NCBI GenBank assembly: GCA_002699025.1
Contig: PABA01000011.1
Span: 16,118-80,117, forward strand
Origin: Sandaracinus sp.
Lineage (GTDB): Bacteria > Myxococcota_A > Polyangia > Polyangiales > Houyiibacteriaceae
Direction: 5' to 3'
Length of the DNA: 64,000 nucleotides
Shown: positions 16,235-25,491 of the stretch, piece after piece
Layout: the number at the start of each line of letters is the position of its first letter
How positions within the stretch are numbered: the first letter of the stretch is position 1
Notes under the pieces: model-generated
The model's database searches: none
What the model was told of the DNA's origin: nothing
What the model saw: the letters and a program-made list of their open reading frames with translations, nothing else
Position numbers and translations under genes: made by a program

Positions 16235-18747
16235 GTCGCCCCCTCCTCCGCGTGCGGGCCCGGGTGGTGGGCGCCGTCCGCGAGCCAGCCTCCGTCGGCG
16301 GTGCTGCCGAAGAGGGTCGCGCGACCGGCCTCGAGGTCGTGGAGGGCCACCTGTCCGTGGTCGTCCCCGACGGCGACGCGACGCCCATCGTCGCTCCGGG
16401 CGAGGGCCGTGATCCCGCGCCCCGTGGCCGGCAGCGCGCCGTGCCCCTCGAGCCAGGCGAAGCGTCCGGCGACCAGCGGCGCGCCCCCCGCGAGGAGATG
16501 CCGCGGCGCCTCGGCGTGGGGGAGGATGGCCGCGGTCTCGATCGCGTCCGCCGCCCGATCCCAGCGCACGAGCCGCGTCGCGCCCGAGCGCGTGTCCATG
16601 CCGGCGAGCCCCATCAGGAGCGCGCCCCCGTCGAAGGCGAGCGTCTCGATGGGGCGGTCGACCCGCAGCCGCCGCTCCCCCTCGGCGTCGGCCAGGACGA
16701 TCTCGGCGCCGTCGCGCTCGCGGGCGCGGAACGCCACCGCGAAGCGCTCGCCCTCGGGATCGAGCGCCACCGCCTCGGGCTGGCCGCCGCGCGCCAGCGT
16801 CAGGCGCTCCGCGCCGTCCACGAGGAGCGCGACCCGGTCCCAGCTCGCCACGAGCGCGCGCCGTCCGTCCCCGCTCGAGGCGCGCACCGTCCCGTCCAGC
16901 GCCTCCTCCTCGGGCGCGTCGAGCGCGAGCGCGTCCTCGAAGCGCCACAGGCGACCGCCCAGGCCGACGACCAGCCCCTCCCCGGCGAAGGCGAGCCCGT
17001 GCACCGGGCCGAGCGCGCCCGGCGCCACCGGGCTCCCGTCCGGCTGCATGGAGGTGCCGTCGAGGAGGGCGAGGCGCCGCGGCGTGGGGTCGGTCTCCCA
17101 GATCGCGAGCCGCCCGCTCCGCTGCCCGACGGCGAGGCGCCCGCCCGGACCGAACGCGAGGCTCGAGACGGCCGCGTCGGCGCCCGCCGGGAGCACGTGG
17201 CGGAGCGCGCCGCTCGCCGGGTCGCGCGCCGCCACCCAGCGCTCGCCGCCCGTGTAGAGGTGCGCGGCGCCGCGGGCGAGGGCGCGCATCGGGTCGTGGA
17301 AGCGGCCGGTCCACTCGGGCCCGCCGGGCACGAGGGGCACGGCGCCCGCGTGGGCGCCCTCGACCCAGAAGAAGGCCTCCTCCCCGGCGACGGCGTCGCT
17401 CGCCGCCCAGGTCTCGCGCGCCTCGCCCGTCGCCCAGCGCATCAGGCGCCCTTCGCCGGGCCCGCCGAGGAGCAGGTACGCGCCGGCCCGATCGAAGCGC
17501 GCGAGCTCGGCCGACCCGAGGTCGCGCTCGACGCCGAAGACGCGCACCGGGCCCTCGCTCGGCACGGCGACGATCGCGCCCTCGCGGAAGGTCCCGCTGC
17601 GGAGCGCGTCGCGCCACTCGACGTCGGCCAAGCGGCCGTGGGCCTCGAGCACGGCGCCGCCGAGGTCGCGGAGCTCCACGCCGTCGCGGTAGGTGATGAG
17701 CACGCGATCGCCGCGGACCTCCAGGTCGGCGGGGTGGCGACCGGGGGCGCGCCAGACGGCGAGGAGGCGGCCGTCGAGGCTCCAGCGCTCGACGCCATCG
17801 GGGAGCGCGAGGAGGAGCGCGTCCTCCCCGGCGAAGGCGAGCGCGGAGGCGTCGGCGGGGAAGACGCCTCGGAGGGTATCGTCCCCCCAGACGACGATCT
17901 CACCGGGGGCGCGGGCGGCGAGGCGGCGCCCGCTGGGGGAGGCGGCGAGCTGCTCGACGCGCTCTCGCGGACCGGGGCGGGCGGGGGCCGCGAGGAGCGC
18001 GTCGAGGTCGTGGACGTGGAGCGCGTGGGGCCCGGCCTCGACGAGGAAGGGGCCCTGGATGCAGGCGGCGTCGACCGGGCGCGCGCGGAGGCGATGCCTC
18101 CCGTCGAAGAGGCCGCCGGCGAGGTAGGCGCGCCCCGCGTGCTGGCAGGCGCCGCCGCGGAGCGGGTGACGGGCGCCGCTGCCGAGCGCGAGCCGGAGCC
18201 CGGTCCGCCACCCCTGCACGAGGAGCTCGTCGCCACGCGGCGAGAGGGCGAGGAAGCGCGGCGTGAAGGGGAGCGGGAGGCGCTCGCCGCGGAGCAGGAG
18301 CCCGCCCTCGACGCCGTGGATGGTCGGGTCCTTCGAGAGGGCGGTGACGCCCTCGGCGATCCCCTCGAACGAGGCGGCCCCGGCGTCGTCCATCGGGTCG
18401 GCGAGGCGCGCGAGGCGACCGGCGGGCTCGAGGCGGAGGAGCGCGCCATCGTCGGTCGCGGCGAGCGCGCCGCCGCCCTCGAAGGCCCGCGCGCCGACGA
18501 AGGTGCGCTCGGCGTCGGCCCAGGCCAGGCCGAAGGGGCCGGCGGCGACGCTGGCGGCCGGCGGCCCGATCGAGGTGAGCTCCCCGGAGCGCGGCGCCAG
18601 CGCGAGGAGGGCCTCGTCGGTGCGCACGGCGACGCGCCCATCGGCGAGCGGGTGGAGGCCACGGGCCGGGCCCGCCGGGAGCGGGACGGTCCGCAGCGGG
18701 AGCCCGGGCGGCGCGTCAGGGAGGAGCGGCGGGCCCGGCGGGCTCAT
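16231..18747 (-). CDS. WD40-like beta-propeller protein (838 aa)
   Basis: An 838-residue cytosolic protein made of recurring propeller-blade sequences such as ALARSDDGRRVAVGDDHGQ, SSLAFGPGGRLAVGQRSGRL and GPVHGLAFAGEGLVVGLGGR, spaced 40-60 residues through most of its length; probably two propellers in tandem. No signal peptide or enzymatic domain is recognised. The ATG at 18747 overlaps the stop of the upstream 601-aa gene (ATGA), and its own stop overlaps the next start (GTGA). Beta-propellers of this type often act as interaction platforms, including the 'bpX' partners described with MoxR-vWA ternary systems. That parallel is a guess, as no MoxR or vWA gene is in the window. Confidence 0.8.
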   Translation of the reverse strand: MSPPGPPLLPDAPPGLPLRTVPLPAGPARGLHPLADGRVAVRTDEALLALAPRSGELTSIGPPAASVAAGPFGLAWADAERTFVGARAFEGGGALAATDDGALLRLEPAGRLARLADPMDDAGAASFEGIAEGVTALSKDPTIHGVEGGLLLRGERLPLPFTPRFLALSPRGDELLVQGWRTGLRLALGSGARHPLRGGACQHAGRAYLAGGLFDGRHRLRARPVDAACIQGPFLVEAGPHALHVHDLDALLAAPARPGPRERVEQLAASPSGRRLAARAPGEIVVWGDDTLRGVFPADASALAFAGEDALLLALPDGVERWSLDGRLLAVWRAPGRHPADLEVRGDRVLITYRDGVELRDLGGAVLEAHGRLADVEWRDALRSGTFREGAIVAVPSEGPVRVFGVERDLGSAELARFDRAGAYLLLGGPGEGRLMRWATGEARETWAASDAVAGEEAFFWVEGAHAGAVPLVPGGPEWTGRFHDPMRALARGAAHLYTGGERWVAARDPASGALRHVLPAGADAAVSSLAFGPGGRLAVGQRSGRLAIWETDPTPRRLALLDGTSMQPDGSPVAPGALGPVHGLAFAGEGLVVGLGGRLWRFEDALALDAPEEEALDGTVRASSGDGRRALVASWDRVALLVDGAERLTLARGGQPEAVALDPEGERFAVAFRARERDGAEIVLADAEGERRLRVDRPIETLAFDGGALLMGLAGMDTRSGATRLVRWDRAADAIETAAILPHAEAPRHLLAGGAPLVAGRFAWLEGHGALPATGRGITALARSDDGRRVAVGDDHGQVALHDLEAGRATLFGSTADGGWLADGAHHPGPHAEEGAT

Positions 18748-20549
18748 GGCGCGACCTCCCGGAGGCGCTCCGTCGCCGGCTCCGCCAGCCCCGCCAGGGA
18801 GAAGGCGCGGCGCCAGCGCGGCGAGGCATGCCACTCGATCTCGTGCAGGTGCCCGGCGGCGACGATCCAGAGCGTGCGCCCGTCCTCGGAGAAGGCGGCG
18901 TGCGTGGCCGGCGCGCCGAGCCAGGCCACCCGCTCGGGCCCTTCACCGAGCCAGGCGCCGAAGCAGGTCCGCCAGCGGTCGCCGAGGTCCACGGCGGCGC
19001 GCGCGAGCTCCTCGCCGACGGGGGCCTCCTCGGCGCCGCCGAGCTCGAAGGTGACGCCGTCGACGTGGACACGGCGACCGGAGAGCACGGGGAGGAGCGG
19101 GGGGCGCGCCCGGGCGCCGGGCGGCTCCTCCGCGGCCTCGTCGGCGCCGCCCGCTTCGTCGCGCTCGTCGTCCCACTCCTCGTCCCAGAGCGGCGGCAGC
19201 GCGTCCTCCGGGACCACCACTTCGTCGACGAGGCGGACCACCTGCCCCTCCGGATCGACCCAGCAGGCCCCGTCCGGTGTGCGCGGCCCGGGGCCGATGT
19301 CGCCGCCCATCGCCAGCGTCCAGGTCGGCGGGAGCACCGGGCCGCCGAAGACCGCGTCCAGCTCGACCCGACCCGCGCGCCAGCGCCCCTCCTCGAGCGC
19401 CAGCAGCCGCAGCGGGAGGCCCTCGTCCTCGTCGCCCCAGCCGAGGATCAGCGCGTGGCCCCGCCCGACGTGCAGCACCTCGCCCGCGTAGGCGAGGCGC
19501 GCCTGCACGCGGCCGCTCGGCCCGATCCGGAGCAGCGCGTCGGGCAGGGCGAGGACGACGCCCTCCCCCTCGGCCCAGAGCCCCGCGATCGTCGCGCCCT
19601 CGGGCGGGACCTCGGCGACCTCGTCCGGTCCCGGCGGTCGCACCTCGACCCCCCGCGGCGGGGGCGGCCGGTCGTCCAGCGCGCCGACCAGCCGAGTGAC
19701 GAGCGCGTGGAGCGGCGCCCGGAGGCGCGCGCGAGCCTCGCCCTCTCCCATCGCCTCGGCGACGCGCGCGAGATGGGCGACGCGCTCGTGGAGCGTGGCG
19801 AGCTCGCCCGCCCGGGCCGGCGGCCAGAGCGCCCGCGGGAGACGCGGCACGCGGCGGAGCCGGAGCGGGGGCGCGCTGCTCAGCCCCTCGAGCGCCGCCG
19901 CGAGCGCCGCCTCGCCCGCGCGCGCCCGGTACCAGGCGGCCTCCCAGGGAGCGTCGAGGTGCCGGGGCGGCAGCGCGAGGCCCGCCTCGCCTGCGCGCGC
20001 CTCCGCGCGGGGGCGGAGGGCGGCGTCCTGCTCCGGGTACCAGGGCCAGAGCGTCGGCTGGCCCGCCTCGAGGTACGCCTCCTCGCTCCGCACCGCCTCG
20101 AGGGCCGCCTCGCTCCAGCCGAGCGCGCGGGCCCGGGCCGTCCGCGCGGCCGGGTGAGGGAGCGCCTCGGGCAGCACGAGGTGGGCGAAGGCGCTCCGCG
20201 GCGCCCGCCCAAGCGCACGGTGGAGCGGGTAGGCCCGCGCCGACGCGAGGTCGCCCGCGGAGAGCGCGGGGAAGCCCCCCTCCCCGGCGAGGACGGCGTC
20301 CACGCGCGCCAGGTCCTCGGCGAGGCGCTCGGGGCGGGGCGCGACGAAGGCCCAGAGGAGCACGAGGGCCGCCGCCGGGTGGCGCCCCGCCTCGGCGTCG
20401 TCGGCGAGCACGCGCGCGGCTGCGTCGTAGGCGCGGGGGACGAGGGCGCGCCGGTCGGCGGCGGAGCCGGCGAGGAGGAGCACGTGGGCAGCGTCGACGG
20501 CCTCGGCCGCCTCCCAGTCGCTCCACGCGCGCGCGGCCTCGAGCTCCAT
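18744..20549 (-). CDS. Hypothetical protein with C-terminal propeller-like repeats (601 aa)
   Basis: A 601-residue protein, first gene of the three-gene operon. The ATG at 20549 (MELEAARAWSDWEAAEAV) is chosen because the frame upstream crosses the neighbouring ATPase gene. The N-terminal 250 residues are Ala/Arg/Leu-rich and helical; the second half has blade-like sequences, for instance ATIAGLWAEGEGVVLALPDALLR and ATHAAFSEDGRTLWIVAAGHL, and an acidic loop (DEEWDDERDEAGGADEAAEE). No catalytic residues are evident and there is no signal peptide. It is likely a companion of the 838-aa propeller protein. Family not recognised. Confidence 0.75.
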   Translation of the reverse strand: MELEAARAWSDWEAAEAVDAAHVLLLAGSAADRRALVPRAYDAAARVLADDAEAGRHPAAALVLLWAFVAPRPERLAEDLARVDAVLAGEGGFPALSAGDLASARAYPLHRALGRAPRSAFAHLVLPEALPHPAARTARARALGWSEAALEAVRSEEAYLEAGQPTLWPWYPEQDAALRPRAEARAGEAGLALPPRHLDAPWEAAWYRARAGEAALAAALEGLSSAPPLRLRRVPRLPRALWPPARAGELATLHERVAHLARVAEAMGEGEARARLRAPLHALVTRLVGALDDRPPPPRGVEVRPPGPDEVAEVPPEGATIAGLWAEGEGVVLALPDALLRIGPSGRVQARLAYAGEVLHVGRGHALILGWGDEDEGLPLRLLALEEGRWRAGRVELDAVFGGPVLPPTWTLAMGGDIGPGPRTPDGACWVDPEGQVVRLVDEVVVPEDALPPLWDEEWDDERDEAGGADEAAEEPPGARARPPLLPVLSGRRVHVDGVTFELGGAEEAPVGEELARAAVDLGDRWRTCFGAWLGEGPERVAWLGAPATHAAFSEDGRTLWIVAAGHLHEIEWHASPRWRRAFSLAGLAEPATERLREVAP

Positions 20550-20674
20550 CGCGTCGCAGGATACGGCGCGGTCGGGGGAAGCTCCCCGGAGGCGGGATCG
20601 AGCGGCGAGTTGGAGCCGGATCGCGCTGCGACGCGGACGCTCGGGGAGCGCTCTCGCCTCGCAGGCCCAGCCCC

Positions 20675-22327
20675 TCAGCCCGTCCGCAGGCTCCGCAGGC
20701 GGTTCAACGCCGCGGCGACCTCGAAGGGGCGCGGCAGAGCGAGGTCCGGGCTCGGGTCGAGGGCGAAGAGGCCGCGCGCCTCCACCTCGGCCATGGTCGC
20801 CTCGAGCGCCTCGCGGAGCGTCGCCCCTTCGGCGTGCTTCCGCAGCGCGAGGAGGATCGGCCCGATGGCGCGCACCTGGCTCGGGTCGGCGAGCTGATCG
20901 AGGGCGCCGAGGTCGACCCGCTCCTCGCCGAGCTCGAGCTCCCGGAGGCCCCGCCCGCGCACGCGCTCGCGGCGGCCCCGGCGCGAGTCGATGGAGCGCG
21001 GCTGAATCGTTCGCGGCGTCAGCGCGAGCGGCTCCCCGGCGGCGGGCTTCGCGCCAGCCAGCGCCCGGGCCTCTTCGGTGACCTCCCGCGGCACGCAATC
21101 CTCGAGCAGCAGCACCCGGTCGGCCACCGCGAGGTATTCGGAGCTCGCCCCCGTCACGAGCAAGGTCGAGACCCCGTGCACCTCGTGGAGCGCGCGCACG
21201 TGCGCGACGAGCGGCGTGAGCGGCTCCTTCTTCACCAGCTCGCGCATGCGCGGGTCGGCGACGAGGAGGTTCGTGGCGCAGGTGTCCTCGTCGAGGAGCA
21301 GGGCCGAGGCGCCGACCTCCAGCGCCTCGAGGATGGCGGCGGCGAGGCTGGTCGAGCCGCTCGCGTCGGGCGTGGAGAAGGCCGCCGTGTCGCGCCCCCC
21401 CGGGAGGTCCCGGACGAAGGGGCGCAGATCCACCCCGGCGATGCTCCGCCCGTCCTCGCTCCGCACCTTCACGGCGCTCGAGCGCGTGACGACCCACTCG
21501 CGCCCGTCGCCCGCCACGTGGGGGTAGACGCCGGCCTCGAGCGCCTCGAGGAGCGTCGTCTTGCCGTGGAAGCCGCCGCCGGTGATCACCGTGACGCCCT
21601 CGGGCAGGCCCATGCCCGTGACCTCGCCGTGGTGCTTCGTCGGGAGCGTCACGCGGAGCGAGGGCGGGCTCTCGAAGGGCACGGCGCCGGGGAGCGGGTG
21701 AGGGCTGACGCCGCTCTCGCGCGGGAGGATGCTCCCGTCGCGCACGAAGGCGACGAGGCCACGCGCCTCGAGCTCGGCCTGGAGGAGCGCGTGGTCCTCG
21801 GCGAGCTCGACGTGCTCGCGGACGGCGGCCTGGTCGACGTGCTCCCAGCGGACGCGCTCGGAGGCGCGCGGGAGGAGCTCGCAGAGGAGCTGGCTCGCGG
21901 CCCGGCCGAGCACGCGGCGGCCCTTCGCGGGGAGGCCGACGCGGAAGCGGAGCTCGAGCACGTCGCCCTCGAGGGCGCAGCCCGTGCGCTCGAGGATCTC
22001 GGCGCCGCCCGCGTCGACGAGCACGCGCCCGCTCTTGCCGCTGCCGCCGACGCGCGGGAGCGCCTCCACGGCCTCGGCGAAGGCGTCGAGGAGCGCGTCG
22101 CAGAGGGCGGCGCGGCGGACGCGGGTGGAGGCGAGGTCCTCCGGCAGGCCGTGGCCCTGGACGAGCAGGCGCGCCTTGGACGGCGCGGCGAAGGGGTCGC
22201 CCTGGATGCGGTCCAGGCAGAGGCTGACGCGGCGTCCGTCCCAGCGGCCCTTCAGGTCCTTGTAGGCGCCGTAACCGCGGCCGTCGATGGAGCGGAGGCG
22301 CGCGCGGAGGTCGTCGGAGCTCGGCAT
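20675..22327 (-). CDS. ABC-class ATPase (PF09818 type)
   Basis: A 550-residue soluble ATPase of the 'predicted ATPase of the ABC class' family. It starts at the ATG at 22327 (MPSSDDLRARLRSIDGRGYGAYKDLKG), the family's usual N-terminus. The P-loop GGGFHGKTT is at about residues 252-260, the ABC signature-like FSTPDASGSTSLAAAI follows, and Walker B is ALLLDEDTCATNLLV. The length and motif order fit this family, which is widespread but unassigned biochemically; nucleic-acid or translation-related roles have been guessed. No transmembrane helix, so it is not a transporter. It stands alone, upstream of the propeller operon by 125 bp and divergent from the Cys-rich lipoprotein. Confidence 0.88.
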   Translation of the reverse strand: MPSSDDLRARLRSIDGRGYGAYKDLKGRWDGRRVSLCLDRIQGDPFAAPSKARLLVQGHGLPEDLASTRVRRAALCDALLDAFAEAVEALPRVGGSGKSGRVLVDAGGAEILERTGCALEGDVLELRFRVGLPAKGRRVLGRAASQLLCELLPRASERVRWEHVDQAAVREHVELAEDHALLQAELEARGLVAFVRDGSILPRESGVSPHPLPGAVPFESPPSLRVTLPTKHHGEVTGMGLPEGVTVITGGGFHGKTTLLEALEAGVYPHVAGDGREWVVTRSSAVKVRSEDGRSIAGVDLRPFVRDLPGGRDTAAFSTPDASGSTSLAAAILEALEVGASALLLDEDTCATNLLVADPRMRELVKKEPLTPLVAHVRALHEVHGVSTLLVTGASSEYLAVADRVLLLEDCVPREVTEEARALAGAKPAAGEPLALTPRTIQPRSIDSRRGRRERVRGRGLRELELGEERVDLGALDQLADPSQVRAIGPILLALRKHAEGATLREALEATMAEVEARGLFALDPSPDLALPRPFEVAAALNRLRSLRTG

Positions 22328-22506
22328 CGCGCGAGGGGTACCACGGGCTCCGATCCTCCGACCCGGCGCCCAGCAGGCGCCCAGGTTTCGGGACGAGAAA
22401 CTGTGCATTTCCGGTACATCTCCGCCGTTCAACGAGATGAGAAAAGCCCGCTGCGAACGGGATTTCCGGGCGCGCGTCGTCCGCTGACACGCTAAGTTCG
22501 CACATC
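22328..22506. promoter_or_regulatory. Divergent promoter region, AT-richer than surroundings
   Basis: The 179-bp gap between the ABC-class ATPase (minus) and the Cys-rich lipoprotein (plus). Bases 22385-22505 are markedly more AT-rich than the flanks, as expected for a promoter in this genome. No convincing -35/-10 pair was assigned. A short inverted pair CCCG/CGGG around 22448-22462 could form a weak hairpin. Confidence 0.45.
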
Positions 22507-24450
22507 ATGCGGATCGGACTTGCTTTCCTTCTCTCCGTCGCCCTCTTCGCCTGCGGGGACGACGAGCCCCGCGGCGGCGCGGACGCCGGCCTCCCCGACG
22601 GCGCCGTCGCGCCGAGCTGCACGGACGAGATGCAGAACTTCGGCGAGACGGACGTCGACTGCGGCGGCCCCAACTGCATGCCCTGCGCCTCCGGCGAGGC
22701 CTGCCTCGTCTTCTCCGATTGCCGGAGCGAGGTCTGCGCCGGCGGCGTCTGCGCGGGCGGCCGCTGCGACGACGGCATCCAGAACGGTCTCGAGACCGAC
22801 GTCGACTGCGGCGGCGAGGAGTGCGAGGGCTGCCTCGGCGGCGCCGCGTGCAACGGCCCCGACGACTGCCTGAGCACCATGTGCATCTCGGGCCGCTGCG
22901 CCGAGGTCTCCTGCGACGACCGGGTGCAGACCCCGCCCGAGACCGACGTCGACTGCGGCGGGCCGCTCTGCCCGCCCTGCGACGCCGGCCGCACCTGCAA
23001 CGAGGACTCGGACTGCATCTCGCTCCTCTGCTTCGAGGAGACCGGCCAGTGCACGCTCGCCGTGTGCAACGACGCGATCCAGAACGGCGACGAGTCCGGC
23101 GTCGACTGCGGCGGCTCGCTCTGCCCGGGCTGCCCGGACGGCGGCGCCTGCAACAGCGGCTTCGACTGCGCGAGCGGCCAGTGCGCGGAGGGCGCCTGCG
23201 TCTCCTGCTCCGACGAGGAGCAGAACGGCACCGAGGTGGGCGTCGACTGCGGCGGGCCGAACCTCTGCCCGCGCTGCGCGGCCGGCGGCCCCTGCGAGGA
23301 GGCGAGCGACTGCGTCAGCGGCCAGTGCGTGGACGGCGCCTGCGTGAGCTGCACCGACGAGATGCGGAACGGCACGGAGACGGACGTCGACTGCGGCGGG
23401 GAGAACCTCTGCCCGCGCTGCGACGACGAGCTCGCCTGCGTGACCGGCGACGACTGCATCAGCGGCCAGTGCCAGGAGGGCACCTGCGTCTCCTGCCGGG
23501 ACGGCGTGCAGAACGGTGGCGAGACGGGCGTCGACTGCGGCGGCGACACGGCCTGCCCGCGCTGCGCCGACGGGTTGAGCTGCGAGATGGACGACGACTG
23601 CGTCGGCATGCGCTGCGAGGAGAACCTCTGCATCAGCTGCAGCGACCGCGTGACGAACGGCGGCGAGACCGACGTCGACTGCGGCGGCATGACCGACTGC
23701 CGGCGCTGCGCGAACGGCAGCGCCTGCCTGGAGGGCACGGACTGCTCAAGCGGGGTCTGCGATGGGGGCATCTGTCAGGCGGCGGCCTGCCTCGACGAGG
23801 TGCGCAACGGCTCCGAGACCGACGTCGACTGCGGTGGCCGGGACTGCCCGCCCTGCGCCGACGGCGGCATGTGCTCGGTCGGGAGCGACTGCGAGAGCGG
23901 GGTCTGCGACGGGGGCACCTGCGCGGCGCCGACCTGCATGGACGACGTGGTGAACGGCGGCGAGACCGACGTCGACTGTGGCGGCGTGACCTCCTGCGAT
24001 CGCTGCCCGGACTTCCGGCGCTGCACGGCGCCCACGGACTGCGAGACGGGCATGTGCACGATGGGCTTCTGCGGCGACGGGACCGGGGCCGTGTTCCTCG
24101 GCTACGCGACCTGGATGCAGGCGGCGCGCACGATGAGCGACGCCGATCAGGACGCGGCGATGCGGGCCGCCTGCGAGGCGGCCTACGCGGGCTCGTCGGT
24201 GGCGACGACCGACATGATCATCTCGCGCACGATCATCGACCTGCCCGCGAACAACACGAGCGGCGGCTGGCTCATCCCGGCGTGCCCGAACTGCGAGGGC
24301 GCGCCGCACGCCGCCTGCCTCGAGGGGCACGCGCGCAACTGCGTGAACCCCGGCGCGGACTGGCCCACGGTCGTCTGGGACGGGAACACCAACTGCCACA
24401 GCTCCTCGCGCCGGGCGCTCTGCATCGGCGGCATGAGCGGCGGCATGTAG
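22507..24450 (+). CDS. Lipoprotein with ten Cys-rich TDVDCGG repeats
   Basis: A 647-residue surface lipoprotein: signal peptide MRIGLAFLLSVALFAC with lipobox, an Asp/Gly linker, then ten consecutive repeats of about 45-50 residues with the pattern C-D-x3-NG-x-ETDVDCGG-x2-C-x2-C-x-G-x2-C-x4-DC-x-SG-x-C-x2-GxC (about residues 38-525). Each repeat has eight or so cysteines, so the stalk is probably disulfide-rich. The last 120 residues form a different domain (FLGYATWMQAARTMSD...NCEGAPHAACLEG...NCVNPGADWP) without repeats. Repeats of this kind are typical of large myxobacterial surface proteins; adhesion or a structural stalk is inferred. Some repeats vary in the DVDCGG core (GVDCGG, ESGVDCGG). 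Confidence 0.9.
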   Translation: MRIGLAFLLSVALFACGDDEPRGGADAGLPDGAVAPSCTDEMQNFGETDVDCGGPNCMPCASGEACLVFSDCRSEVCAGGVCAGGRCDDGIQNGLETDVDCGGEECEGCLGGAACNGPDDCLSTMCISGRCAEVSCDDRVQTPPETDVDCGGPLCPPCDAGRTCNEDSDCISLLCFEETGQCTLAVCNDAIQNGDESGVDCGGSLCPGCPDGGACNSGFDCASGQCAEGACVSCSDEEQNGTEVGVDCGGPNLCPRCAAGGPCEEASDCVSGQCVDGACVSCTDEMRNGTETDVDCGGENLCPRCDDELACVTGDDCISGQCQEGTCVSCRDGVQNGGETGVDCGGDTACPRCADGLSCEMDDDCVGMRCEENLCISCSDRVTNGGETDVDCGGMTDCRRCANGSACLEGTDCSSGVCDGGICQAAACLDEVRNGSETDVDCGGRDCPPCADGGMCSVGSDCESGVCDGGTCAAPTCMDDVVNGGETDVDCGGVTSCDRCPDFRRCTAPTDCETGMCTMGFCGDGTGAVFLGYATWMQAARTMSDADQDAAMRAACEAAYAGSSVATTDMIISRTIIDLPANNTSGGWLIPACPNCEGAPHAACLEGHARNCVNPGADWPTVVWDGNTNCHSSSRRALCIGGMSGGM

Positions 24451-24490
24451 GGCGAGGCTGCGCCCCCCTCCTCGCCCCTCCGGCGTCGCC

Positions 24491-24512
24491 GTGCAGTGCG
24501 TATGCGCTGCAC
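24491..24512. terminator. Possible stem-loop between convergent genes
   Basis: Inverted repeat GTGCAG (24491-24496) and CTGCAC (24507-24512) around a 10-nt loop, in the 90-bp gap between the convergent Cys-rich lipoprotein and the minus-strand membrane protein. The 6-bp stem is modest and there is no U-tract, so the terminator call rests mainly on position. Confidence 0.35.
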
Positions 24513-24540
24513 ACCGCGGACGCCGCCGCGGCGCGGAAGC

Positions 24541-25443
24541 TCAGCTCCCGCGCCGCGCGCGGTAGGCCTCCGCGACGGAGGCGATCAGGCTGAGCGGCTC
24601 GGCGAACCAGGCGGCGTCGATGCGACCGGCGACGCTCCCGTCGGCGCGCACGACCTCGAGGCAGGGCCGGGGCGGCGCCGAGGGCTTGCCGGGCGGCGGC
24701 GCCTCCCCGACGCCGAAGCGCGCGAGGTCGCCCCAGCCGAAGGCCTCGGGCCCGGTGGGCAGGCCGACCACGCAGCCGTCGGGCGCGAGCACGAGGACCC
24801 GCGGGCGCCGGTGGCGGCTCCGCGTGGCCCGCCACTTCGAGGTCAGGAAGACGGGCACGGCCGCGCCGACCGTCGCCCCCGCGAGCGCGACGCCGATGGC
24901 GAGGAGCGCGCTCCCCGTGAAGGCGCCGGCGTAGAGCCCGGCGAGCCCGCCCGCCGAGCCGGCCGCGACCAGGTCGAGGCTCCGCCGCCACCAACCCCCG
25001 GGCCCGGCCGCCACCGGCACCTCCAGCGCGCCCGGCACCTCGCCCCGCGCGAGGACCCGCTTCAGCAGCGTCTCCCGATCGAGGAGCGGTCGCTGCGCGC
25101 CCCCGTCTCGGTAACCGCGCTGCCCGAGCCGCTCCCGCACGCGCCCCGCCAGCGCCTCGAGCCCGCCCTCCCAGCCGGCGGGGAGGTCCGCCTCGCGCAC
25201 GGCGAACCAAGGGGGCGCCGGCGGCCTGCGGGGCACCAGCACGAAGGCCCGCTTCGGCGCCTCGGGCGGATGGAGCACGACGCCGAAGACCTGCGACCAG
25301 CGCGCTCGCGCCTCGCGCCCGGGCTCGCCCCAGCGCACGCCCTCGGCGTCGAGCGCCAAGCCGAGCAGGGGCGGGGCCGGGGTGGCGTTCGGCGAGACGT
25401 TCGCCGGGACGCGCTCCTCCTCTTCGACCCAGGCGTCGTCCAC
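24541..25443 (-). CDS. Membrane protein with PH-like halves (300 aa)
   Basis: A 300-residue protein starting at the GTG at 25443 (DDAWVEEEERVPANVSPNATP). Its N-terminal domain (LLGLALDAEGVRWGEPG...RARWSQVFGVVLHPPEAPKRAFVLVP) has the strand pattern and conserved Trp seen in bacterial PH-like domains. Two hydrophobic segments lie at about 173-195 and 198-217 (LAGLYAGAFTGSALLAIG, then VALAGATVGAAVPVFL), followed by a second strand-rich domain with VLVLAPDGCVVGLPTGPEAFGWGDL. Function unknown. It is divergent from the 216-aa gene by 48 bp, so the two may share a promoter region. Confidence 0.75.
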   Translation of the reverse strand: MDDAWVEEEERVPANVSPNATPAPPLLGLALDAEGVRWGEPGREARARWSQVFGVVLHPPEAPKRAFVLVPRRPPAPPWFAVREADLPAGWEGGLEALAGRVRERLGQRGYRDGGAQRPLLDRETLLKRVLARGEVPGALEVPVAAGPGGWWRRSLDLVAAGSAGGLAGLYAGAFTGSALLAIGVALAGATVGAAVPVFLTSKWRATRSRHRRPRVLVLAPDGCVVGLPTGPEAFGWGDLARFGVGEAPPPGKPSAPPRPCLEVVRADGSVAGRIDAAWFAEPLSLIASVAEAYRARRGS

Positions 25444-25491
25444 GGAGAAGACGTAGCACGCCGCCGGCCCGGCCGGCGCTACCCTCGGGCC

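Noticed and set aside
16252..19491. 1,079-residue plus-strand frame
   Set aside because: Antisense to the propeller operon; the minus-strand genes have overlapping starts, blade motifs and plausible codon use, this frame does not.
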